Shown here one piece after another: positions 1-6,952 of a stretch of DNA of 7,208 nt. Numbering within the stretch: position 1 is the stretch's first letter; each line of letters begins with the position of its first letter. A program made the position numbers and the translations under genes. The notes below the pieces were generated by a model that did no database searches, had not been told where the DNA came from, and saw only the letters and a list, made by a program, of their open reading frames with translations. Source of the DNA: Litoreibacter sp. Its GTDB lineage: Bacteria; Pseudomonadota; Alphaproteobacteria; Rhodobacterales; Rhodobacteraceae. The stretch spans positions 1 to 7,208 of the forward strand of contig JABDPP010000366.1 in the NCBI GenBank assembly GCA_013042765.1. Reading direction: 5' to 3'.

Positions 1-580
<580 letters not shown>

Positions 581-588
<8 letters not shown>

Positions 589-1636
589 CGACGCCGATCG
601 CCCCCTTGTCAGCGTGCGCAACCTCAAGATGCACTTCCCGATCTATGGCGGGTTGATGCGCCGCCGTGTCGGCGAGGTCAAAGCCGTGGACGGCATCTCG
701 TTCGAGATTTTCGAGGGCGAGACTCTCGGGCTTGTAGGCGAATCCGGCTGCGGCAAATCCACGGTCGGACGAACGATCCTGCGCCTCTATGAGGCCACGG
801 CGGGCGACGTGATCATCGACGGAAAAGAAATCGCGCACGCGGAGCCTGAAGAGCTGCGCAGGATGCGGCCCACCATGCAGATGATCTTTCAGGACCCGCA
901 GGCCTCGCTTAACCCGCGCATGACGGTCCGCGACATCGTCGGAGAGCCGCTGCGCGAGCATATGGCCCTCTCGAACACGGAATTGACGGATCGTGTCCAT
1001 CAACTGATGGATCAGGTGGGACTGAACCGCGATTTCGCGGATCGGTACCCGCACGAGTTCTCCGGTGGCCAGAGACAGCGTATAGGGATTGCCCGAGCCT
1101 TGGCGCTCAACCCGAAATTCATTGTCTGCGATGAGCCTATCGCCGCGCTCGATGTGTCGATCCAGGCGCAGGTGGTCAATTTGCTTGAGGAGTTGCAGGA
1201 CCGGCTTGGCCTGACCTACCTGTTCATCTCGCACGACCTGTCGATGGTGCGCCATATCGCCGATCGCGTCGCGGTGATGTATCTGGGTCAGATCGCGGAA
1301 CTGGCGCCGCGCGATGCGCTCTACGAGAAGCCTCTGCACCCCTACACCGAAGCGCTGCTTTCGGCGGTTCCCGAGCCCGATCCGACGATCGCGGCGAAGA
1401 CCGAGCGGATCATCCTGACAGGCGACGTGCCGTCTCCGTCAAACCCGCCCACCGGCTGCAATTTCTCAACACGCTGCCCAAAGGTCATGGATATCTGCAC
1501 ACGCGAGACACCAACCTTTCGCGAACAGGAGCCGGGCCGCTTCGTGGCCTGCCATCTTTACAATTCAGAACAAACGTCCGCGGCCAACGCGGCGTCCGAG
1601 GTCAATAAGAGCATCCAACAAGGAGAAGAAACATGA
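581..1636 (+). CDS. Peptide/nickel-type ABC transporter ATP-binding protein, DppF/OppF-like
   Basis: This is the complete second ATPase subunit of the importer, 351 residues, the usual length for DppF/OppF. The frame is open back to 434, but the ATG at 581 is the start: AGAGGGG at 567-573 sits 7 bases upstream, and the protein then opens with the family-typical [12 protein letters not shown]. Walker [10 protein letters not shown] is at residues 53-61, Q-loop Q104, signature SGGQR 161-165, Walker B FIVCDE 180-185, D-loop AALD 188-191 and H-loop H218. The C-terminal oligopeptide extension follows ([16 protein letters not shown]), with cysteines again spaced C-x5-C-x6-C-x17-C, a probable [4Fe-4S] site. 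It overlaps the previous gene by 8 bp and the next by 4 bp (ATGA). The last 25 or so residues are Ala/Ser/Asn-rich and probably disordered. It is expected to pair with the upstream ATPase beneath the two permeases. Confidence 0.96.
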
Positions 1637-3345
1637 AGCTAAAACTCGCTCTGATGAGCGCTGCGGCCGCAACAGCATTTGTGCCTACGGCCTTCGCGGA
1701 TGGACATGAGGGTGCGCGTGCGCGCGACGGAAACGTGTCCATCATCTATTGGCAAGCGCCTTCCATCCTGAACCCGTTCCTGTCGGGCGGCACCAAGGAT
1801 ATTGAAGCAGCATCGATGATCATTGAGCCGCTGGCGCGTTACAACGAAAAAGGTGAGCTTGTTGCGTGGCTTGCAACCGAAGTTCCGACGACCGACAATG
1901 GCGGCGTCAGCGCTGATCTGACCTCCATCACCTGGAAAATCGCGCCCGGCATTACGTGGTCCGATGGTACGCCGTTCACCTCTGCCGACGTGAAGTTTAC
2001 CGCAGATTACTGCATGAACCCCGATGGCGGTTGTGCGCAGCTGACCAAGTTCGACGGCGTGAAAAGCGTCGAAACCCCCGATGACCTGACCGTCGTTGTC
2101 AGCTTCGAAGGCCCGACACCAAACCCCTACGGTCCGTTCGTGGGTGGTGAGAGCCCGATCCTCCAGATGGAGCAGTTCAAGGATTGCACTGGCGCCAAAG
2201 CGCCTGAATGCACCGAGGCCAACTTTGGCCCGATCGGCACCGGTCCCTTCGTTGTCACCGATTTCAAGCCGAATGACGTGATCACGATGAAGGCCAACGA
2301 CAACTTCCGCGAAGAGGGCAAGCCCGCCTTCGCGACCGTGACCTTTAAAGGTGGTGGCGATGCTACGGCCGCAGGTCGCGCCGTCATGGAGACCGGCGAG
2401 TTCGATTACGCCTGGAACCTTCAGCTGGCGCCTGACGTGATTGCCAACATGCAAAAGGGCGGCAAAGGTACTCCGGTGGCAGGCTTCGGCCCGCTGGTGG
2501 AGCGCATCATGGTCAACAACACCAACCCCGACCCGGCGCTTGGCCCGGACGAGCGGTCGGTTGTTCGTCCGCACCCATCGCTCAGCGACCCGGCTGTGCG
2601 CAAGGCCCTGAGCCTCGCCATCGACCGCCCGCTGCTGGTGGAAGTTGGCTACGGACAGGCGGGCAAGGTGACCTGTAACCTCGTCCCGGCGCCAGACGCC
2701 TACAACTCCGACACGTTCGATTGTTCGACCCAGGACATGGCCGCGGCTAACAAGCTGCTCGATGACGCGGGCTGGGCCATGGGCTCGGATGGCGTGCGCG
2801 CCAAGGACGGTGTTCGCCTGAGCTACACCTACCAAACCTCGACCAACGCCGTGCGTCAGGACTTCCAGGCCCTGATCAAGCAGTGGTGGAGCGAGATCGG
2901 TGTCGACGCCGAGCTGCGCAACATCAACGCCAGTGTGTTCTTCGGCGGCGACCCGGGATCCCCGGACACGTTCCAGAAGTTCTACGCAGACCTCGAGATG
3001 TATGCGAACACCTTCAACGGCACGGATCCGCAGGCTTATCTGGCGAACTACCTTTGCGACAAGGCGCCTTCACCGGCATCGCAGTGGCAGGGTGAGAACA
3101 TCAGCCGTTTCTGTGACCCGGCCTATGATGCACTCCATGCCGAGCTGACCAAGACCGCCGGTATCGAGGGCCGCTCCAAGATCGGCCGTCAGCTCAATGA
3201 CATGCTGATTGAGGCAGGCACCCTGATCCCGCTGGTTCACCGCGGCCGCCTGTCGGCGCATGCCAACAACCTCGGCGGCGTTGTCCTCAATGTTTGGGAC
3301 AGCGAGCTTTGGAACGTTGCGGACTGGTACCGCACCGGCAACTGA
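1633..3345 (+). CDS. Family 5 extracellular solute-binding protein of the peptide-type ABC transporter (DppA/OppA-like)
   Basis: This is a complete 570-residue periplasmic ligand receptor that delivers solute to the permease pair. The start ATG shares the ATGA overlap with the upstream stop and has AAGGAG at 1620-1625, 7 bases away. Residues 1-22 form a Sec signal peptide: KLK, a hydrophobic Ala-rich core, then AFA before DGHEG. There is no lipobox cysteine, so the protein should be soluble. The SBP_bac_5 fold is recognisable from [18 protein letters not shown] (40-56), [23 protein letters not shown] (101-123), [13 protein letters not shown] (199-211), [14 protein letters not shown] (319-332) and the C-terminal [19 protein letters not shown] region (531-549). 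The mature protein has eight cysteines in four near pairs (127/134, 185/193, 348/364, 475/494), probably disulfides. Ligand unknown: the family includes binders of peptides, opines, glutathione, nickel chelates and oligosaccharides. Confidence 0.95.
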   Translation: MKLKLALMSAAAATAFVPTAFADGHEGARARDGNVSIIYWQAPSILNPFLSGGTKDIEAASMIIEPLARYNEKGELVAWLATEVPTTDNGGVSADLTSITWKIAPGITWSDGTPFTSADVKFTADYCMNPDGGCAQLTKFDGVKSVETPDDLTVVVSFEGPTPNPYGPFVGGESPILQMEQFKDCTGAKAPECTEANFGPIGTGPFVVTDFKPNDVITMKANDNFREEGKPAFATVTFKGGGDATAAGRAVMETGEFDYAWNLQLAPDVIANMQKGGKGTPVAGFGPLVERIMVNNTNPDPALGPDERSVVRPHPSLSDPAVRKALSLAIDRPLLVEVGYGQAGKVTCNLVPAPDAYNSDTFDCSTQDMAAANKLLDDAGWAMGSDGVRAKDGVRLSYTYQTSTNAVRQDFQALIKQWWSEIGVDAELRNINASVFFGGDPGSPDTFQKFYADLEMYANTFNGTDPQAYLANYLCDKAPSPASQWQGENISRFCDPAYDALHAELTKTAGIEGRSKIGRQLNDMLIEAGTLIPLVHRGRLSAHANNLGGVVLNVWDSELWNVADWYRTGN

Positions 3346-3352
3346 TACCTTC

Positions 3353-3382
3353 GGACGCTCCGGCCTTCGCGCCGGGGCGTCC
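3353..3382 (+). terminator. GC-rich intercistronic hairpin after the binding-protein gene (partial terminator or mRNA stabiliser)
   Basis: GGACGCTCCGGC (3353-3364) pairs with GCCGGGGCGTCC (3371-3382) through 12 bp with one G-U wobble, around a 6-base loop CTTCGC. It starts 7 bases after the stop codon of the binding-protein gene. The sequence after it is C-rich, and the first T stretch (TATTTT, 3390-3395) is several bases away, so it is not a strong intrinsic terminator. In importer operons such hairpins commonly protect the upstream message or reduce read-through into permease genes. That role is inferred here. Confidence 0.55.
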
Positions 3383-3393
3383 CCTCCCCTATT

Positions 3394-3407
3394 TTCAGAG
3401 ATCTGAA
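3394..3407. repeat. Short inverted repeat TTCAGA-GA-TCTGAA
   Basis: This is a perfect 6-bp dyad with a 2-base spacer. It lies between the intercistronic hairpin and the GAGG ribosome binding site (3410-3413) of the DppB-like gene. It could be a small operator-like site, but a dyad this short is also expected by chance, so no function is assigned. Confidence 0.25.
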
Positions 3408-3424
3408 CCGAGGCGCTGTCCACA

Positions 3425-4432
3425 ATGTTCACTTTTACGATCCGTCGTCTGACACTTGCAGTCCCGACGCTTCTGTTCATCTCTCTGGTGATCTTCCTTC
3501 TGCTGCAACTCGCCCCCGGCGATCCGATGGCGCAGGTCCCCCTGACCGTGCCACCGGAGGTCAAACAGAAGATGCGCGAGGCTCTGGGCCTCGGCGAGCC
3601 GATGCATGTCCAATATCTCAAATGGCTGCGGCAGTTCTTCTGGATCGAACCTCTGAACCTGTTTGATTACATGTTCGGAACGGGACTGGCGGAGGGCGAA
3701 CTGCGTGTGATCAGCTGGCAGACCCGCTCGCCGGTGGTCGATATCGTTGTCCAGCGCCTGCCTCAGACGCTCTGGGTCGTTGGCATGGCCTATGTCGTGG
3801 GCATCCTGATTGCCCTGCCGATCGGGATCATCTCGGCCTACAAGCAATATTCGATGTTCGATCAGGTCGGTACGTTCGTTTCCATGGTCGGTTTTTCGAT
3901 CCCGCCTTTCTTTTCGGGCGTTCTGGTGATTGTGATCTTCTCGGTCCAGTTGGGGTGGTTTCCGTCAATCTATGACACGACCCATGTCGTAAATGACTGG
4001 GCGAGTTTCAAAGTCCAACTGCTGCAAATGTTCCTTCCTGTAATGGTCCTTGCGTTGCAGATCACGGCCCAGATCAGCCGTTTCATGCGCGCATCGATGC
4101 TCGACAACCTCAATCAGGATTACGTGCGCACGGCACGGGCGAAGGGTGCACGCGAGCGAGTTGTCGTTCTGGTGCACGTGTTGCGCAACTCGATGATCCC
4201 AGTGGTGACCGTGATCGCGCTGGGGATCCCGTCGATCTTCGGCGGTGCCATCATTACCGAGCAGGTGTTCAAGGTGAACGGGATCGGCCAGCTTCTGATC
4301 ACGTCGATCGAGGCAAATGACCTGCCCATGGTTCAGACGCTCACCTTCATCTTCGCCATCCTGATCGTTCTCTTCAATCTGATCGCCGATATTCTCTACG
4401 GCGTCCTGGACCCGAGGATTCGCTATGACTGA
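3425..4432 (+). CDS. Peptide/nickel-type ABC transporter permease, DppB/OppB-like
   Basis: This is a complete 335-residue inner-membrane permease that forms half of the translocation channel. The N-terminus (FTIRRLTLAVPTLLFISLVIFLLLQLAPGDPM, 4-35) is the classic DppB start: one helix, then the conserved APGDP loop. A periplasmic segment of about 80 residues follows, then further helices near 115-138, 150-175, 198-218, 255-277 and 302-327. The EAA-type cytoplasmic loop that contacts the ATPases begins at D232 (DYVRTARAKG, 232-241) and runs to IPV. The ending GVLDPRIRYD is typical. The ATG at 3425 gives the expected N-terminus. GAGG at 3410-3413 is 11 bases upstream, a rather long spacing that may mean weaker translation than for the binding protein. 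The gene overlaps the next one by 8 bp. Confidence 0.96.
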   Translation: MFTFTIRRLTLAVPTLLFISLVIFLLLQLAPGDPMAQVPLTVPPEVKQKMREALGLGEPMHVQYLKWLRQFFWIEPLNLFDYMFGTGLAEGELRVISWQTRSPVVDIVVQRLPQTLWVVGMAYVVGILIALPIGIISAYKQYSMFDQVGTFVSMVGFSIPPFFSGVLVIVIFSVQLGWFPSIYDTTHVVNDWASFKVQLLQMFLPVMVLALQITAQISRFMRASMLDNLNQDYVRTARAKGARERVVVLVHVLRNSMIPVVTVIALGIPSIFGGAIITEQVFKVNGIGQLLITSIEANDLPMVQTLTFIFAILIVLFNLIADILYGVLDPRIRYD

Positions 4433-5330
4433 TAAAGCCGATATCCGCACCGCCGCCCGCAACCAGTGGTGGGACGTCTGGGACCAGTTCAAGACCCACA
4501 AGGGCGCGCTTCTGGGCGCGAGCGTCTTCCTGCTGATCATCATCGCGGTCTATCTGGGCCCCTTCGTCTGGCCCTATGACCCGCAGTTCATCGACTACAG
4601 GTCACGCAACCTGTCGCCGTCTTTTGCGCATCCGCTGGGCACCGACCAGCTTGGCCGCGACCAACTGGCCCGGATGCTGTCAGGCGGTCAGGTCTCGATC
4701 ATCGTAGGGCTGTCGGCCATGGCGCTGTCGGTCGTGCTTGGTACGTTGATTGGCGTTCTGGCGGGGTATTTCAAACGCCTCGACGGGCCGTTGATGCGCC
4801 TGACAGACCTGTTTCTGGCCCTGCCACTGCTTCCATTGATCCTCGTGGCCTCTCTGCTGTTTCGCGAGAAGCTCTCCGCGGCCTTCGGGCCCGAGGGAGG
4901 CATCTTCATCCTGATCGTCTCCCTGATCGGCATTACCAGCTGGATGCAAACCGCGCGCATCGTGCGCGGCGACGTGCTGGCTCTCAAGGAACGCGAGTTC
5001 GTTCTGGCAGCCCGCTCCATCGGCACGCCAGACCGTCGGATGATAACCCGCCACGTCCTGCCAAACGTGATGAGCCCGATCATGGTCTCGGCGACACTCG
5101 GTATCGCCACGGCGATCATCACCGAATCCGCGCTCAGCTTCCTTGGCTTCGGGTTTCCACCTGATTTCCCGACCTGGGGCCGCCTGCTCAATGACAGTGT
5201 CGACCGGATGCAGATCTATCCTGAAAGGGTTCTCTGGCCCGGTCTTGCGATTTCCCTGACCGTGCTCAGTGTGAACTACATGGGCGACGGGCTGCGCGAC
5301 GCGCTCGACCCGAGAATCCGCGGCCGGTAA
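4425..5330 (+). CDS. Peptide/nickel-type ABC transporter permease, DppC/OppC-like
   Basis: This is a complete 301-residue partner permease. The start ATG lies within the end of the DppB-like gene (8-bp overlap), with GAGGA at 4414-4418 six bases upstream, so translation is probably coupled. DppC features appear in order: a cytoplasmic N-terminus and first helix (28-50), the hallmark HPLGTDQLGRDQLARML (69-85), helices near 91-115, 128-146 and 158-178, the EAA loop EFVLAARSIG (191-200) running to HVLPNVMSP (210-218), then SALSFLGFG and PTWGRLL (235-255), and the terminal DALDPRIRGR. It is the last transporter gene: 117 bp of non-coding DNA follow before the next gene, which is unrelated. With its partner permease and the two ATPases it completes a standard type I importer. 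Confidence 0.96.
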   Translation: MTDKADIRTAARNQWWDVWDQFKTHKGALLGASVFLLIIIAVYLGPFVWPYDPQFIDYRSRNLSPSFAHPLGTDQLGRDQLARMLSGGQVSIIVGLSAMALSVVLGTLIGVLAGYFKRLDGPLMRLTDLFLALPLLPLILVASLLFREKLSAAFGPEGGIFILIVSLIGITSWMQTARIVRGDVLALKEREFVLAARSIGTPDRRMITRHVLPNVMSPIMVSATLGIATAIITESALSFLGFGFPPDFPTWGRLLNDSVDRMQIYPERVLWPGLAISLTVLSVNYMGDGLRDALDPRIRGR

Positions 5331-5354
5331 CGCTCTCGGCGGGCATCTGACGAG

Positions 5355-5397
5355 ATCACCCCGGGTCCGTTGCAGAATTTGTATCCAACCCGGTGAT
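5355..5397. repeat. Bulged inverted repeat downstream of the transporter operon (possible weak terminator)
   Basis: ATCACC (5355-5360) pairs with GGTGAT (5392-5397), and GGGT (5363-5366) pairs with ACCC (5388-5391). This makes a 10-bp stem interrupted by a 2-base CC bulge and closed by a 21-base loop. It lies 25 bases after the DppC-like stop and is followed only by TTG, with no T tract. It may help terminate the transporter message or be an operator for the downstream gene. Neither role is established by sequence. Confidence 0.35.
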
Positions 5398-5431
5398 TTG
5401 CTAAGAGTTGGAAATGACGAACTCTTTGGGC

Positions 5432-5438
5432 AAGGAGG
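5432..5438 (+). promoter_or_regulatory. Strong ribosome binding site AAGGAGG that places the coxC start
   Basis: AAGGAGG is close to a perfect anti-Shine-Dalgarno match. Counting from its last base (5438), it is 9 bases upstream of the CTG at 5448 and 30 bases upstream of the first in-frame ATG at 5469. That ATG has no purine-rich stretch of its own. The site therefore supports initiation at CTG 5448 (or CTG 5451). No ATG, GTG or TTG occurs in frame between the stop at 5415-5417 and 5469. Confidence 0.7.
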
Positions 5439-5447
5439 GCCCGAAGT

Positions 5448-6665
5448 CTGCTGCACCACTCACACGATATGCTACTGGTCTGCGCCTCCTTTGCGGTTGC
5501 GTTGATGGCAGGTTTCACCGGGCTTTCGCTGACACAAGGCGCGTCCGAACTGGACATTCCTACGCGCAAACGCGTGGTCAGCATGTCCGCGATCGCACTG
5601 GGTGGCGGCATCTGGTCGATGCATTTCGTCGCGATGCTCGGCCTGCAAATGCCGATCGATTTCTACTACGACGCGCTGACGACGATGATTTCGGCACTCG
5701 TGTCGATCCTTATCACTGGTCTCGCCTTGCTTCTGGTTCACTTTGGCCCCCGCACCCCGAACCGCATACTCGGGGCGGGTTTCACCGTCGGCATCGGGAT
5801 CCCGATCATGCATTATCTGGGCATGAGCGGAATGGAACTGGCCGAGCCCGTTTATAGCGTAGCCGGGGTTTTGATCGCGCTGATCGCCTCCATCGGCCTG
5901 AGCATTACCGCATTCTGGATCGCGTATGGCGAGCGCGACGCCCGCCATATCCTTCTGGGCACGCTCGGGTTTGCCGTTGCGGTTTTTGCGGTACACTTCA
6001 TCGCCATGGCCGGAACCAGTTTTGTTCAGGTGCCGGACGCTTCCGATCACGGACCCTGGCTCAGCAACGAAGCCCTCGCCTTTGCCGTGACCATCAGCGC
6101 CTTCGTGATCTCCGGAGGGTTTCTGTTGAGCAGCGTCACGTTCGGTCCAGCACAAGCACCGCAGCCACAGCCCGAGACCGTTGGTGTTGGCGCATCTTCG
6201 GCGCCGGAGCCTGCAGCGGCGGTCGCCGCGGCCCCCAAGCCGCCGGCTGAGCCGGATCCGACACCAACCCCCGCCGAGGGTTCGGTCACAGATGAGACGA
6301 CGGCCGCGCGCCCCGCCAGGCCCACCCCCGACGCTGTCCGCCTCCCATATGAGAAAGACGGACGCACGCATTTCATCGGGTTCGAGGACGTCGCCGCCAT
6401 CCGCGCCGAGGGTCATTACACGATCCTCTATTCGCGTGAGCAGAAGCTGTTCTGCCCGTGGTCGATCACGGAAACGGAAAGCCGCCTTCCCTCTGAGTTT
6501 TTTGTCCGAACCCACCGCAGTTATCTCGTCAACCGCCTGCATGTCAGCAGCTTCGAGCGGCGCAAGGACAATGGCGTTTGTTACTTCGATGCCATCGAAG
6601 TTCTGCCAAAGGTCCCCGTCTCCCGGACCCGGCTTTCAGAGGTCCGCGAGTTCCTGGGACTCTAG
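5448..6665 (+). CDS. coxC: CoxC-like MHYT membrane sensor with C-terminal LytTR DNA-binding domain
   Basis: This is a one-component regulator tethered in the inner membrane, expected to sense a diatomic gas or redox signal and control CO dehydrogenase genes. From CTG 5448 it is 405 residues; from ATG 5469 it would be 398. In ATG numbering, seven hydrophobic helices span about 1-223 and carry three MHYT-type motifs: SMHFVAML (50-57), IMHYLGMSGM (113-122) and VHFIAM (175-180). The Met/His residues of these motifs are proposed metal or heme ligands in the family. A low-complexity Pro/Ala linker covers about 228-290. The LytTR domain (291-397) shows FEDVAAIRAEGHYTILY, FFVRTHRSYLVN and VPVSRTRLSEVREFL. 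MHYT-LytTR is the architecture of CoxC in Oligotropha, where coxC directly precedes coxM, as here. The ligand and operators are inferred. The CTG start is favoured because it restores the family-like beginning MLHHSHDMLLV and uses the AAGGAGG site. Confidence 0.88.
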   Translation: MLHHSHDMLLVCASFAVALMAGFTGLSLTQGASELDIPTRKRVVSMSAIALGGGIWSMHFVAMLGLQMPIDFYYDALTTMISALVSILITGLALLLVHFGPRTPNRILGAGFTVGIGIPIMHYLGMSGMELAEPVYSVAGVLIALIASIGLSITAFWIAYGERDARHILLGTLGFAVAVFAVHFIAMAGTSFVQVPDASDHGPWLSNEALAFAVTISAFVISGGFLLSSVTFGPAQAPQPQPETVGVGASSAPEPAAAVAAAPKPPAEPDPTPTPAEGSVTDETTAARPARPTPDAVRLPYEKDGRTHFIGFEDVAAIRAEGHYTILYSREQKLFCPWSITETESRLPSEFFVRTHRSYLVNRLHVSSFERRKDNGVCYFDAIEVLPKVPVSRTRLSEVREFLGL

Positions 6666-6690
6666 GAAAGCCCAACGCCTCATCACACAA

Positions 6691-6713
6691 AGGACCGTGC
6701 TTCGGGCGGTCCT
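6691..6713 (+). terminator. UUCG-capped hairpin after coxC, candidate terminator
   Basis: AGGACCG (6691-6697) pairs with CGGTCCT (6707-6713). The stem continues through a T-G pair, a bulged G and a C-G pair closing a TTCG tetraloop (6701-6704), which is an especially stable loop. It begins 26 bases after the coxC stop. CCCC follows, not a T run, so intrinsic termination on the + strand may be incomplete. The hairpin would separate coxC transcription from the promoter region of coxM, or let only part of it through. Confidence 0.5.
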
Positions 6714-6742
6714 CCCCGCTGGGTCTCGCTCTTTGCCTCGAT

Positions 6743-6760
6743 GAATTCGCACTTCAGCGA
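6743..6760. repeat. Outlying degenerate copy of the coxM-upstream repeat
   Basis: GAATTCGCACTTC (6743-6755) matches GAATTTCGCATTTC at 6816-6829 except for one missing T and one substitution. It continues into GCGA, giving the dyad TCGC-N6-GCGA (6747-6760). A related partial copy, GAATTGCGATGCGAC, is at 6794-6808. These may be auxiliary sites of the same DNA-binding protein. Their spacing (about 50 and 23 bp) is less regular than in the main array, so support is modest. Confidence 0.35.
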
Positions 6761-6805
6761 TAGAAGCGACTCGCTCTGCCGTGACTCCCGCACGAATTGC
6801 GATGC

Positions 6806-6873
6806 GACGTGCTCAGAATTTCGCATTTCGTGCGAACAGCTCGTATTTCATGCGAATAACCGCGACATTCACG
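6806..6873 (+). promoter_or_regulatory. Phased direct-repeat array upstream of coxM, candidate CoxC (LytTR) operator
   Basis: Two adjacent 20-bp units, 6821-6840 and 6841-6860, agree at 16 of 20 positions (consensus TCGyATTTCrTGCGAAyArC). The core TTC(G/A)(T/C)G occurs at 6827-6832, 6847-6852 and 6868-6873, that is, 20 and 21 bp apart. A weaker first element, GACGTGC, is at 6806-6812, 21 bp before TTCGTGC. LytTR-domain regulators bind direct repeats separated by about two helical turns, and the CO sensor RcoM uses three such repeats about 21 bp apart. With a LytTR regulator encoded next door and coxM starting 80 bases downstream, an activator site is the natural reading. No convincing -35/-10 pair could be placed. 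The repeats are seen directly; the binding protein is inferred. Confidence 0.6.
6820..6836. repeat. Perfect inverted repeat TTCGCA-N5-TGCGAA
   Basis: TTCGCA (6820-6825) and TGCGAA (6831-6836) form a perfect 6-bp dyad with the 5-base spacer TTTCG. It overlaps the first tandem unit of the direct-repeat array. The second unit keeps a degraded version (TCGTA-TTTCA-TGCGA, one mismatch, 6841-6855). It could be a site for a dimeric helix-turn-helix regulator, or a by-product of the repeat sequence. Confidence 0.5.
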
Positions 6874-6952
6874 TCCGCTTTCTAGGCGCTCTGAATACAG
6901 CCGCATACAAGGCCGCACGTGAAGACCCATCCGGGAAAAGGGAGGATTAACC

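Noticed and set aside
1639..2835. 398-codon minus-strand open frame opposite the binding-protein gene
   Set aside because: It shares the DNA with a clear family 5 binding protein. The predicted product shows no recognisable domain and a composition of a complementary-frame artefact.
5331..5447. Search for FNR-type (TTGAT-N4-ATCAA) or phased TTnnnG sites upstream of coxC
   Set aside because: No FNR-like dyad and no 20-21-bp phased copies were found, so autoregulation of coxC through the same motif is not supported here.
5408..5857. Plus-strand frame starting TTG/ATG near 5408-5414 that overlaps coxC
   Set aside because: It runs in another frame over the MHYT-coding part, lacks hydrophobic helices and resembles no family. 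I considered it as a sign of a frameshift at the coxC 5' end, but the coxC frame itself extends back to a good ribosome binding site.
5472..6542. 356-codon minus-strand open frame opposite coxC
   Set aside because: The + strand frame encodes intact MHYT and LytTR domains. The opposite product is rich in Arg, Asp and His without any motif.
6821..6860. Tandem repeats considered as a CRISPR remnant
   Set aside because: The two units abut with no spacer and there are only a few copies. Their position before coxM suits an operator, not an array.
6868..6898. Possible sigma-70-like promoter TTCACG with TGAATA 18 bases downstream
   Set aside because: The -10 candidate matches TATAAT at only two positions, and other weak pairs fit equally well, so no promoter is called.
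6741..6950. 69-codon open frame in the coxM upstream region
   Set aside because: It runs through the direct-repeat array, has no ribosome binding site before its ATG and has low-complexity Ser/Arg/Cys composition. A regulatory non-coding role for this DNA is better supported.
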